A stretch of 10,372 bases of DNA from Rhodanobacter sp. UBA5168. Its GTDB lineage: Bacteria > Pseudomonadota > Gammaproteobacteria > Xanthomonadales > Rhodanobacteraceae. The stretch is from the NCBI GenBank assembly GCA_002413455.1, contig DHXA01000256.1, forward strand, positions 4,628 through 14,999, in the 5' to 3' direction. Of this stretch, positions 1 through 6,655 are shown piece by piece (position 1 is the stretch's first letter; each line of letters starts with the position of its first letter). Position numbers and translations under genes: made by a program. The notes beneath the pieces were generated by a model. The model made no database searches and had not been told where the DNA came from. It saw only the letters and a list, made by a program, of their open reading frames with translations.

Positions 1-1
1 C

Positions 2-2065
2 GCCAAGGCGCTGTACCTGTTCCCGACCAAGGCGCTGGCGCAGGATCAGGTGGCCGAGCTGCTGGAGTTGAACCAGGCCGGCGCACTCGGCGTCAAGGCG
101 TTCACCTTCGACGGCGACACGCCCGGCGATGCGCGCCAGGCGATACGCCTGCACGGCGACATCGTGGTCAGCAACCCGGACATGCTGCATCAGGCGATCC
201 TGCCGCATCACACCAAATGGGCGCAGTTCTTCGAGAACCTGCGCTACGTGGTGATCGATGAAGTGCACACCTACCGCGGCGTGTTCGGCTCGCATGTGGC
301 CAACGTGATCCGCCGGCTCAAGCGCGTGTGCGCGTTCTACGGCGTCAGGCCGCAGTTCATCCTGTGCTCGGCGACGATCGGCAACCCGCAGGAGCACGCC
401 GAAGCGCTGATCGAGGACGCCGTCACCGCGATCACCGAAAGCGGCGCGCCTAGCGGCGACAAGCATGTGCTGCTGTGGAATCCGCCGGTGGTGAATCCCG
501 ACCTCGGCCTGCGCGCCTCCGCCCGCTCGCAGACCAACCGCATCGCGCGGCTGGCGATCAAGTCGGGCATGAAGACGCTGGTGTTCGCGCAGTCGCGCAG
601 CATGGTCGAGGTGCTCACGAAGTATCTGAAAGATGTGTTCGACCACGACCCGCGCAAGCCCGCGCGCATCCGCGCCTATCGTGGCGGCTACCTGCCGAAG
701 GAACGCCGCGCGGCCGAACGCGAGATGCGCGCCGGCACCATCGACGGCATCGTCAGCACGTCGGCGCTGGAACTGGGTGTGGACATCGGCAGCCTCGACG
801 TCGTCGTGCTCAATGGCTATCCGGGCTCGGTCGCGGCCACCTGGCAACGCTTCGGCCGCGCCGGCCGGCGCCAGCAGTCCGCGCTGGGCGTGCTAGTGGC
901 CAGTTCCGATCCGCTCGATCAATACCTGGTGCGCCATCCGGAGTTCTTCCAGGGCGCACCGCCCGAGCACGCGCGCATCCATCCCGATCAACCGCTGATC
1001 CTGCTCGACCACATCCGCTGCGCCGCGTTCGAGCTGCCGTTCGTCGGCGACGAGATGTTCGGCACCGAGGTCGCCACGCCGTGGCTCGACGTGCTGGGCG
1101 AGGAAGGCGTGCTGCATCGCGAGGGCGATCGCTGGGAATGGATCGCCGACAGCTATCCGGCCATCGCAGTGTCGCTGCGCTCGGTCGCCGACGGCAACTT
1201 CGTGGTGGTCGATCGCACCGACGGTCGCCAGACCATCATCGCCGAGGTCGACTACTCCGCCGCCGCCGTGACCTTGTACGAAGGCGCCATCCACATGATC
1301 CAGTCCACGCCCTACCAGGTGGAGAAGCTGGACTGGGAAGGCCGCAAGGCCTACGTCACCCGCGCCAGCGTCGACTACTACACCGACGCCATCGATTACA
1401 CCAGGCTGAAAGTGCTCGACTGCTTCGAGAGTTCGCACGCCGGCTGCGGCCACGCGCGTCACGGCGAGGTGCACGTGGTGCGCCGCGTGCCCGGCTACAA
1501 GAAGATCCGTTTCTATTCGCACGAGAACATCGGCTACGGCCCGGTCAACCTGCCCGACCAGGAGCTGCACACCACCGCCGTGTGGTGGCAATTGCCGCAG
1601 GCGGTGCTGGAGGCGGCGTTCGAGCAGCGTCAGCAGGCGCTCGACGGTTTTCTCGGTGCCGCCAACACGCTGCATATCGTCGCCACCGTGGCGGTGATGG
1701 CCGAAGCGCGCGACCTGCAGAAATCCGTCGGCAGCGGCGACGGCGCGTGGTTCGTCAGCGCCGACATGCGTGGGCGCGGCCAGCTGCGCGGCAGCGACGG
1801 CCAGCCTGCCGCGCTGGCGACGGATGCGCCGTTCACGCCCACCGTCTATCTCTACGATGCGTTCCCCGGCGGCATCGGCCAGAGCGAGCCGCTATTCCAT
1901 CGCCGCGAAGATCTGGTCGCGCAATCGATCACCCTGATCGAACGCTGTGACTGCCGCGCCGGCTGCCCCGCCTGTGTCGGGCCGGTGCTGGCCGCCGACG
2001 AGGGTGCCGCCACAACGCCGAAGGCACTGGCTTTGCGCGTGCTCGCCCTGCTGGTGGCGTTGTGA
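2..2065 (+). CDS. mrfA: MrfA/YprA-type DExH helicase with C-terminal zinc-binding domain (5' end outside window)
   Basis: An ATP-dependent superfamily 2 helicase of the MrfA/YprA (DUF1998) type, acting on DNA in the cytoplasm. The frame is open from the left edge, so the GTG at 50 is internal. The 687 visible residues begin at motif Ia (LFPTKALAQDQ); the Walker A region and roughly the first hundred residues lie outside. Visible motifs are DEVH (visible residues 86-89), SAT (123-125), TSALELGVDIG (around 757-790), and QRFGRAGRR (845-871). DAFPGGIG follows, then a C-x-C-x3-C-x2-C cluster at 1946-1975, matching the four zinc-binding cysteines of the MrfA C-terminal domain. In Bacillus subtilis, MrfA unwinds DNA with the exonuclease MrfB in a mitomycin C repair pathway. 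The next gene here is an MrfB homologue overlapping by 4 bases, which supports the assignment. It could be a more general DUF1998 helicase, but the pairing makes MrfA the best call. Confidence 0.9.
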   Translation, partial: AKALYLFPTKALAQDQVAELLELNQAGALGVKAFTFDGDTPGDARQAIRLHGDIVVSNPDMLHQAILPHHTKWAQFFENLRYVVIDEVHTYRGVFGSHVANVIRRLKRVCAFYGVRPQFILCSATIGNPQEHAEALIEDAVTAITESGAPSGDKHVLLWNPPVVNPDLGLRASARSQTNRIARLAIKSGMKTLVFAQSRSMVEVLTKYLKDVFDHDPRKPARIRAYRGGYLPKERRAAEREMRAGTIDGIVSTSALELGVDIGSLDVVVLNGYPGSVAATWQRFGRAGRRQQSALGVLVASSDPLDQYLVRHPEFFQGAPPEHARIHPDQPLILLDHIRCAAFELPFVGDEMFGTEVATPWLDVLGEEGVLHREGDRWEWIADSYPAIAVSLRSVADGNFVVVDRTDGRQTIIAEVDYSAAAVTLYEGAIHMIQSTPYQVEKLDWEGRKAYVTRASVDYYTDAIDYTRLKVLDCFESSHAGCGHARHGEVHVVRRVPGYKKIRFYSHENIGYGPVNLPDQELHTTAVWWQLPQAVLEAAFEQRQQALDGFLGAANTLHIVATVAVMAEARDLQKSVGSGDGAWFVSADMRGRGQLRGSDGQPAALATDAPFTPTVYLYDAFPGGIGQSEPLFHRREDLVAQSITLIERCDCRAGCPACVGPVLAADEGAATTPKALALRVLALLVAL

Positions 2066-2940
2066 GCGCATTGACAGCGCGGATGCGCCAACTGCGTGCT
2101 GAGGCAGGTCAAGCATCCGCGGGAAAGGAACTGCGCCCGCAGCGTCAGCCGATCCTTTCCGTCGCCGATATCGCGCCGTCCGGTCGCGCGATCTCCCCTG
2201 ACCTTCGCCGACTGCTGCAGCGCCATGCGCAGGTGAAGCGAGGGACGGTCGCACTCTCGTCCGGCGACCGCGACGTTCCCGGCATCGAAATCTTCCCCGG
2301 CCTGCGTTACACCGAAACCTGCGTCGACTGGCTCACTCCACCAACCATCATCGACGCCACCTTCGCGCGGATGGATCCGCTACATCACGACCGCCTGCTG
2401 CATTTCGATACCGAAACCACCGGCCTGGCCGGCGGCACCGGCACCCGCGCGTTCATGATCGGCGCCGCCGACTGGATCGATGGCCGCTTCCGCATCCGCC
2501 AGCTCACCATCACCAGCATGGCCGCCGAGTCCGCCATGCTGCGCGCCTTCGCCGGCTGGCTCAGCGAAGACACTGTGCTCGTCAGCTACAACGGCAAATG
2601 CTATGACGCGCCATTGCTGGCCACGCGCTATCGACTCGCGCGCATGCCCAATCCGCTGCTTGGCCTGGGCCATCTCGACCTGCTGCATCCGGTGCGGCGG
2701 CACTGGAAAGGCCAGTGGGAGAACTGCCGGCTGGCCACGGCGGAACGTCTGCTGCTGGGCGTGGTACGCGAGGACGACCTGCCGGGATCGGAGGCTCCGG
2801 CCGCATGGCTCACCTACCTGCGCGGCGGCTCGGCGGCCAATCTGCGGCGGGTGGCGCAGCACAACGCGCAGGATCTGAAGAGCCTGGCGGGAGTGTTGGT
2901 GCATATGGCGAAGATGGAAAGGTGCTGCCGCTTGCCGTAG
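2062..2940 (+). CDS. mrfB: MrfB/YprB-type DEDD 3'-5' exonuclease (RNase H-like fold)
   Basis: A 292-residue RNase H-fold exonuclease (ribonuclease_H_2/YprB type), predicted to be metal-dependent. Exo I is FDTETTG with D116 and E118. Exo II is SYNGKCYD with N177 and D182. Exo III is HNAQD with H267 and D271. All four DEDD acids and the histidine are present, so it should be active. The GTG start at 2062 overlaps the helicase stop in GTGA, which implies translational coupling and a shared role; the Bacillus pair MrfAB removes mitomycin-damaged DNA. Bacillus MrfB has C-terminal tetratricopeptide repeats. This protein ends about 20 residues after Exo III, so it is a core-only form. The first 110 residues have no recognisable motif. 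The function is inferred from the motifs plus the neighbour. Confidence 0.85.
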   Translation: MSALTARMRQLRAEAGQASAGKELRPQRQPILSVADIAPSGRAISPDLRRLLQRHAQVKRGTVALSSGDRDVPGIEIFPGLRYTETCVDWLTPPTIIDATFARMDPLHHDRLLHFDTETTGLAGGTGTRAFMIGAADWIDGRFRIRQLTITSMAAESAMLRAFAGWLSEDTVLVSYNGKCYDAPLLATRYRLARMPNPLLGLGHLDLLHPVRRHWKGQWENCRLATAERLLLGVVREDDLPGSEAPAAWLTYLRGGSAANLRRVAQHNAQDLKSLAGVLVHMAKMERCCRLP

Positions 2941-2987
2941 CGCTGGGTCATCGGCCATCCAGCACCGGCACGCGCGTTCGACGGCGG

Positions 2988-3611
2988 CTATTGCAGGTAT
3001 CCGACCACGAGACGCGTGGTCTCGTCGACGAGTTTTCCCACCGCTTCATCCGAGAGCATGTCGGAGCGGTGCAAAACCGCCGTATGGGTCAGCGCCTCTA
3101 TCGATGTCCCGCACACGAATGCCGCAAGTCCGAGGTCGACCATGCGAATTTCATCGCTGTGGCCTTCGAGATAGGTCCTGAAGAGCGCATAGGTTTCGCG
3201 ATTGAAGGCTTCTACATTCTCGAGGCGTCCCGTGCGCGGAATCTGCTCTGCAAGGACGCGGTGTAGCTTGGGATCGATGCGATGCGCCTCGATCGCCGCG
3301 GCAACAAGCCTGCGCACCCCTTTCTTGACCGGCTGCGAGGCGATCTCCGCCAGCGCGGCGCGGACGACCTGCATGATTTCCTGGTGATGGCGCTCGATGA
3401 CGGCGGCAACGAGCGCGTCCTTGCCGGGGAAATACTGGTAAAGCGAGCCGACGCTCACGCCCGCCACCTCAGCGATCCGGTTGGTGCTGGCCTTGTCGAA
3501 ACCTTCCCTGACCAGAATGCGAGCTGTCGCTTCGATCAGCGCGTCGACCGTCGCGCGCGACCTCTCCTGGGAAGCGTGTTTCCTGGGTTTCGTGAGTGGT
3601 TTGCGCGCCAT
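2988..3611 (-). CDS. TetR-family transcriptional repressor
   Basis: A 207-residue TetR-type regulator. The N-terminal DNA-binding domain is clear: a helix-turn-helix at about residues 42-62 reads ASTNRIAEVAGVSVGSLYQYF, followed by PGKDALV, the usual start of helix 4. The remaining roughly 130 residues are the helical ligand-binding and dimerisation domain, whose ligand cannot be read. The frame extends up to a GTG at 3656, but the ATG at 3611 (MARKPLTK) is preferred. GGAG lies 8 bases before it, and a -10-like TAGAAT (minus strand, 3657-3662) sits directly upstream of the GTG. It is divergent from the dinB-like gene, the classic layout for a TetR repressor acting on itself and its neighbour. 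Convergent with mrfB, with a 47-base gap and no obvious terminator. Confidence 0.9.
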   Translation of the reverse strand: MARKPLTKPRKHASQERSRATVDALIEATARILVREGFDKASTNRIAEVAGVSVGSLYQYFPGKDALVAAVIERHHQEIMQVVRAALAEIASQPVKKGVRRLVAAAIEAHRIDPKLHRVLAEQIPRTGRLENVEAFNRETYALFRTYLEGHSDEIRMVDLGLAAFVCGTSIEALTHTAVLHRSDMLSDEAVGKLVDETTRLVVGYLQ

Positions 3612-3769
3612 GTCCTGCGCTCCGAATGCGAGTGGAAAATAAGAGCCATCGCTCACATTCTATCCCAAGGCGGGGAGACGGTTGTGGCCACGCCGCCGAC
3701 GGGACCGTTCTCCGTGTGCCGCGCAACCCGCCATCGCGCGCAAATCATTCAGGAGCGAGAGACCACGAC
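3612..3769. promoter_or_regulatory. Divergent tetR/dinB control region with inverted repeat
   Basis: This 158-base spacer must hold both promoters. GAATGCGAG (3624-3632) and CTCACATTC (3652-3660) form an inverted repeat matching at 8 of 9 positions around a 19-base centre. The right arm overlaps TAGAAT on the minus strand (3657-3662), a 5-of-6 match to a -10 box that would place the tetR start about 40 bases before its ATG; no good -35 was found. A second, bulged repeat pairs GGAGACGGT (3674-3682) with ACCGTTCTCC (3704-3713). AGGAG at 3751-3755 is the likely ribosome binding site for the dinB-like gene, at a rather long 14-base spacing. Treating the first repeat as the TetR operator is inference. 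Confidence 0.4.
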
Positions 3770-4273
3770 ATGCATGACATAGTGAAACGTCTGTTCCGAT
3801 ACAAAGCTTGGGCGAACGACGAGCTGTTGACGGCGTTGGCCAAGCTTGGCGATGAAGCCCCTGTCACGAATCTGGCCATCAAGGCGTTGAGCCACGGCCA
3901 TGTCGTCGACCGGATCTTTGCCGCACACCTGAGACGAAGAGATCACGCCTACACGTCGGCCAACCTGAGCCAGATGCCGACGCTGAAAGATTTGTCCACC
4001 GACATCCGGACAAGCGATCGTGAGTACGTCGACTACGTGTCGGCGCTTGACGGCGACCAACTGGCCGAACGGATCGACTTCACTTTTACGGACGGCGCCC
4101 CAGGCTGCATGTCCCGCGAGGAGATGCTCATGCATTTGATCACCCACGGCGTAGGTCACCGGGGACAGGTCAGCGCGGTCATGCTGCTCAATGCCGTCGC
4201 ACCGGCGAACGATGGTTTCGCGACCTATTTGCACAAGGCCGAGGCTTTGACGAGAGGGCGCGCTGGCTCGTGA
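3770..4273 (+). CDS. DinB-fold metal-dependent protein
   Basis: A 167-residue DinB/YfiT-like four-helix protein. It opens with the usual amphipathic helix (FRYKAWANDELL). The three histidines that bind a divalent metal are in place: H44 in the SHGH segment after helix 2, and H126 and H130 in LITHGVGHRGQ. Family members include thiol S-transferases (mycothiol- or bacillithiol-linked) and damage-induced proteins of unknown activity; the substrate here cannot be read. The start is the ATG at 3770. The frame is open further upstream, but there it enters the divergent control region. It heads a same-strand cluster with a small ORF and a RidA-like gene, and lies opposite a TetR gene, so it is probably induced when that repressor is released. 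Confidence 0.85.
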   Translation: MHDIVKRLFRYKAWANDELLTALAKLGDEAPVTNLAIKALSHGHVVDRIFAAHLRRRDHAYTSANLSQMPTLKDLSTDIRTSDREYVDYVSALDGDQLAERIDFTFTDGAPGCMSREEMLMHLITHGVGHRGQVSAVMLLNAVAPANDGFATYLHKAEALTRGRAGS

Positions 4274-4461
4274 TGGCATGGACGGACCGCGCTCTGTGGG
4301 CAAAGTCCCGACAGCCATCGACCCCGTTGCAGAGCGCGAGCGACTGTGTGCCGTTCGAGCTCCATCTGCGACGCGGCCAGTCACCCAACCAGGCGGCGAT
4401 GCCAACGCCCGAAGGCCGACAGGCGTGCGCGATCGTCCTGCGCGCGCTGATCGAACAGTAA
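4270..4461 (+). CDS. Small hypothetical protein between dinB-like and ridA-like genes
   Basis: A 63-codon ORF whose GTG start overlaps the dinB-like stop by 4 bases; an ATG follows at 4273. It fills most of the space before the ridA-like gene. The protein resembles no family I recognise. It has no signal peptide or membrane segment, is fairly polar, and ends in a short possible helix (ACAIVLRALIEQ). No convincing ribosome binding site precedes it, though coupling to the upstream stop could serve. Support is positional only: the GTGATG overlap and the good fit between two real genes. In GC-rich DNA a 63-codon open frame can arise by chance. Confidence 0.3.
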   Translation: MMAWTDRALWAKSRQPSTPLQSASDCVPFELHLRRGQSPNQAAMPTPEGRQACAIVLRALIEQ

Positions 4462-4483
4462 CGACAGAATCCGGAGAACACTC

Positions 4484-4882
4484 ATGCGCACTCTCATCTC
4501 ATCCGGCTCCCCGCTTGAGCCCCAGATCGGCTTCTCGCGCGCAGTTCGCGTGGGCAATCTACTGGCGGTCGCCGGCACGGCTCCCATCGCAGCCGATGGC
4601 TCGGTGGCCGCGCCAAACGATGTTTACGGCCAGACCAGGCGATGCCTCAAGATCATCGCCGCCGCCATAGGCGATGCCGGCCTGAGCCTGGACGATGTCA
4701 TCCGTACTCGGATCATGCTCACCGACATCTACACCTGGCGCGACGCCGCCCGGGCGCACGGAGAATATTTTGCCGCGATCAAGCCGGCCTGCACCTTCGT
4801 TGAGGTGACACGCTTCATCGATCCGGGCTGGCTCGTGGAAATGGAAGCGGACTGCGTAGTCCGGGGCGCCTTGGAGTCCTGA
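4484..4882 (+). CDS. RidA/YjgF/UK114-family protein lacking the catalytic arginine
   Basis: A 132-residue Rid-family protein, usually a trimer with active sites between subunits. Family marks include VGNLLAVAGTAPI (residues 23-35), the central VYGQTRRCLKII helix, and the C-terminal strands FVEVTRFIDP and VEMEADCVV. Classical RidA deaminates reactive 2-aminoacrylate imines using an arginine in P-A-R-S/T-x-V-E-V. Here that stretch is P101-A-C-T-F-V-E-V, so the arginine position holds C103 (codon 4790-4792). Rid subfamilies without this arginine are reported not to have the standard imine deaminase activity, so the reaction is unknown. GGAG at 4473-4476, 7 bases before the ATG, is a good ribosome binding site. 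It is cotranscribed with the dinB-like gene by position. Confidence 0.88.
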   Translation: MRTLISSGSPLEPQIGFSRAVRVGNLLAVAGTAPIAADGSVAAPNDVYGQTRRCLKIIAAAIGDAGLSLDDVIRTRIMLTDIYTWRDAARAHGEYFAAIKPACTFVEVTRFIDPGWLVEMEADCVVRGALES

Positions 4883-4887
4883 ATCCC

Positions 4888-5061
4888 ATGAACCTGCATA
4901 CGCCCCAGGCAATCTTTCTCCTTGGCTTGCTTCTGTACGTTGTCGTCCGTTCGGTGTATCAGCAGCGCGCTGCTGGCGCCACGATCACGGTCACGCGCTC
5001 GAACAAGCGCGATCGCTTCCTGGTGCTCCTCGTCGTTCTCGGGCAGGTCGTCACTCCCTGA
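4888..5061 (+). pseudogene. Truncated membrane protein, isoprenylcysteine methyltransferase-like N terminus
   Basis: A 57-codon ORF starting 5 bases after the ridA-like stop. It encodes two hydrophobic stretches (residues 8-20, AIFLLGLLLYVVV, and 44-56, FLVLLVVLGQVV) separated by a basic loop with TRSNKRDR. This order, with RSVYQQR after the first segment, resembles the start of bacterial isoprenylcysteine carboxyl methyltransferase-like membrane proteins of about 190-200 residues. The frame ends at TGA 5059-5061, and no downstream frame to 5254 continues with membrane segments or the methyltransferase motif. The rest of the gene therefore seems lost rather than frameshifted. The family call is from memory of the pattern. 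The alternative is a genuine 57-residue membrane peptide. Confidence 0.45.
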
Positions 5062-5204
5062 GTCGCGTCCATCTGCTCGGACGCTTCAAGGACTGGAATG
5101 CTTTCGGATCGCTGCGATGGCGAAATTTTCTGACCGTGTTCGTCATGCTTTTCGCACGACGAATTCACCGGCCTTACACCGATCCACGGTGTCCTTTGCA
5201 TCGG

Positions 5205-5224
5205 ATTCCCGCGTTCGCGGAAAT
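5205..5224. repeat. REP-like palindrome
   Basis: ATTCCCGCG (5205-5213) and CGCGGAAAT (5216-5224) form a hairpin with 8 of 9 paired positions and a two-base centre. The ATTCCCGC...GCGG(G)AAT core is a common form of the short extragenic palindromes scattered through Xanthomonadales and other proteobacteria. It lies in the otherwise featureless gap 5062-5254, between the truncated membrane gene and the tyrosinase stop, a typical place for such elements. No T-run follows on either strand, so it is not an intrinsic terminator. Only one copy is seen in this window, so repeat status is inferred. Confidence 0.45.
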
Positions 5225-5254
5225 GATGAACAACGAGGCGATCGTTCGAGCTGG

Positions 5255-6655
5255 CTAATGAGACATCGTGCCGGAAGTTTCCACCCGGAACTCCTTCACC
5301 GTGATCACGGCACCCTTTCGCGCCGGCTTGCCGCCATCGACACGGACGAAGGAAATGGTCAGCTTGTCGAGGTTCGCGGGTGCGATCCGCGCCAGCGCAT
5401 CGGTGGCGGGGAAAGCGATCTGCACGCCGTCGGCCATCGTCGGCATCGACATGCCCTTCATCACCGGGTGATTCAACATGCCGGTGATCTCGAACGGCCC
5501 CAGCGTGCCCAGCAGATACGTCGTTTCGGGCTGGGACATCCCCGCCTTCGCGGGCAGGTTGATATAGATCTTGTAGAAGTAGCCGCCTTGCTTTCCCAGC
5601 TCGGTCAAGCGGACGCTATCGAGCACGACCCGCAGTGAATTGTCGGCTGGTGCACGCACCTTCGTGGCGGCCTGCTTCAGCAGCAGCGATCGCACCTGGT
5701 TGCGATCCGCTTCGCTCAGCGGCACCACGATGCTGACCGATCTTTCATCCAGCGCCAGCTGTTGGCCGCCTCCCAGCGACACCGCAAGCGCGCCCTGCGG
5801 TGTCGACGACAGTGCCTGCAGCGTCACGGCTGGCGGCGGGGGCGGCGGCGGCGCGGGAAGCGCGGTTGGCATGGTTCCGTCTTCGTACTGGTAGCCCAGA
5901 GCCGTTTCGGAGATTGCCCAGCTGCGTGCCATGGCGGCGACTGCCGGACCGTAGTTGAAAGATCCCGACCAATAGGGATCCGTGCGAACCGGCATGGTCC
6001 GCCCGGCGCCGGCATTGCACCAGGCGGCCCACAGGCGATCGATATTGCCGTGGTGAACCCAGAAGATCGGGTCCTTCGGCGATATCGTGACATTGCTCAT
6101 CGCGCCGCCGATCAGGTTGTGTACCGGATTGTGCGGCAGCGTTTCCACGGTCGTCTCGAACGCATTGGTCAGGCCGCGCTGGAAATTGACCACCGTGCCG
6201 GCAAACGGGTCGAGGCTGAGCGCGTTGGTCACGTCCGTGCTCTGGCGGTTGACGATGTAGAGCGGCGACGTGGTGTCGGTGAATTCGATCGGCATCACCG
6301 GGGTGGTGTAGTAGTCCCAATAGGGGATCATCAGGTTCGGGTTGCCCGCCACCTTGCGCAGTTGCGCTTCGAATCGAAACAGCAGGCCGCGGTGCCAGGC
6401 GAGAAAATACGCCACGCGATGCGGACAGAAGTTTTTGTGCACGTTGACCCAATACGTCCAACTGGACGGATCGGCGGCGTTGGTATTGGCCTTCATCCGG
6501 CTTATCGCATTCAGGTAAACCTGGAACATCGGCGTGGTGCAGAACGTGCTCCAGCTCGGCCGCACTTTCAGCGTGGCGCTGAAAGCCACGCGTGGGAGAA
6601 GCGGAACCAGCGCAAGCGTGAGTGAGGACTGCAGAAAACGCCGTCGGGAAATCAT
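5255..6655 (-). CDS. Tat-exported tyrosinase (type-3 copper polyphenol oxidase) with C-terminal domain
   Basis: A 466-residue binuclear copper oxidase, expected to oxidise phenols or catechols to quinones with O2 outside the cytoplasm. The ATG at 6655 is preferred to that at 6667 because GGAG lies 6 bases before it, whereas nothing suitable precedes the other. It starts with a Tat signal (SRRRFLQ, residues 3-9, then a hydrophobic run). CopperA is H73, H79, H88; C77 sits two residues before H79, as in fungal enzymes that form a Cys-His thioether. CopperB is H175, H179 and H201 (FWVHHGNIDRLW). E171 and N176 match the water-keeper pair tied to monophenolase activity. Y255-x-Y257 closes the core, followed by a seven-proline linker (269-275). 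The C-terminal beta-rich domain (YKIYINLP) recalls the plant KFDV shielding domain, so a latent proenzyme is likely. No MelC1-type copper chaperone gene is nearby. Confidence 0.92.
   Translation of the reverse strand: MISRRRFLQSSLTLALVPLLPRVAFSATLKVRPSWSTFCTTPMFQVYLNAISRMKANTNAADPSSWTYWVNVHKNFCPHRVAYFLAWHRGLLFRFEAQLRKVAGNPNLMIPYWDYYTTPVMPIEFTDTTSPLYIVNRQSTDVTNALSLDPFAGTVVNFQRGLTNAFETTVETLPHNPVHNLIGGAMSNVTISPKDPIFWVHHGNIDRLWAAWCNAGAGRTMPVRTDPYWSGSFNYGPAVAAMARSWAISETALGYQYEDGTMPTALPAPPPPPPPAVTLQALSSTPQGALAVSLGGGQQLALDERSVSIVVPLSEADRNQVRSLLLKQAATKVRAPADNSLRVVLDSVRLTELGKQGGYFYKIYINLPAKAGMSQPETTYLLGTLGPFEITGMLNHPVMKGMSMPTMADGVQIAFPATDALARIAPANLDKLTISFVRVDGGKPARKGAVITVKEFRVETSGTMSH

Noticed and set aside
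893..1675. A 260-codon minus-strand frame opposite the helicase
   Set aside because: Low-complexity Val/Gly/Leu/Arg composition typical of an antisense shadow; no motifs.
475..1950. A 491-codon open frame on the plus strand inside the helicase gene
   Set aside because: It is an Arg/Ala/His-rich shadow frame of GC-rich coding DNA; the overlapping frame carries all the helicase motifs.
2380..3266. Long frames opposite and alongside mrfB, including a plus-strand frame running into tetR
   Set aside because: They overlap genes with clear family motifs and show no domain of their own.
4922..5638. A 238-codon plus-strand frame spanning the membrane-gene remnant and the tyrosinase 3' end
   Set aside because: It crosses a non-coding gap and the antisense of a well-supported gene; its sequence shows no family pattern.
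5762..6625. A 287-codon plus-strand frame opposite the tyrosinase
   Set aside because: Arg/Gly/His-rich antisense shadow; the tyrosinase frame has all copper ligands and a Tat signal.
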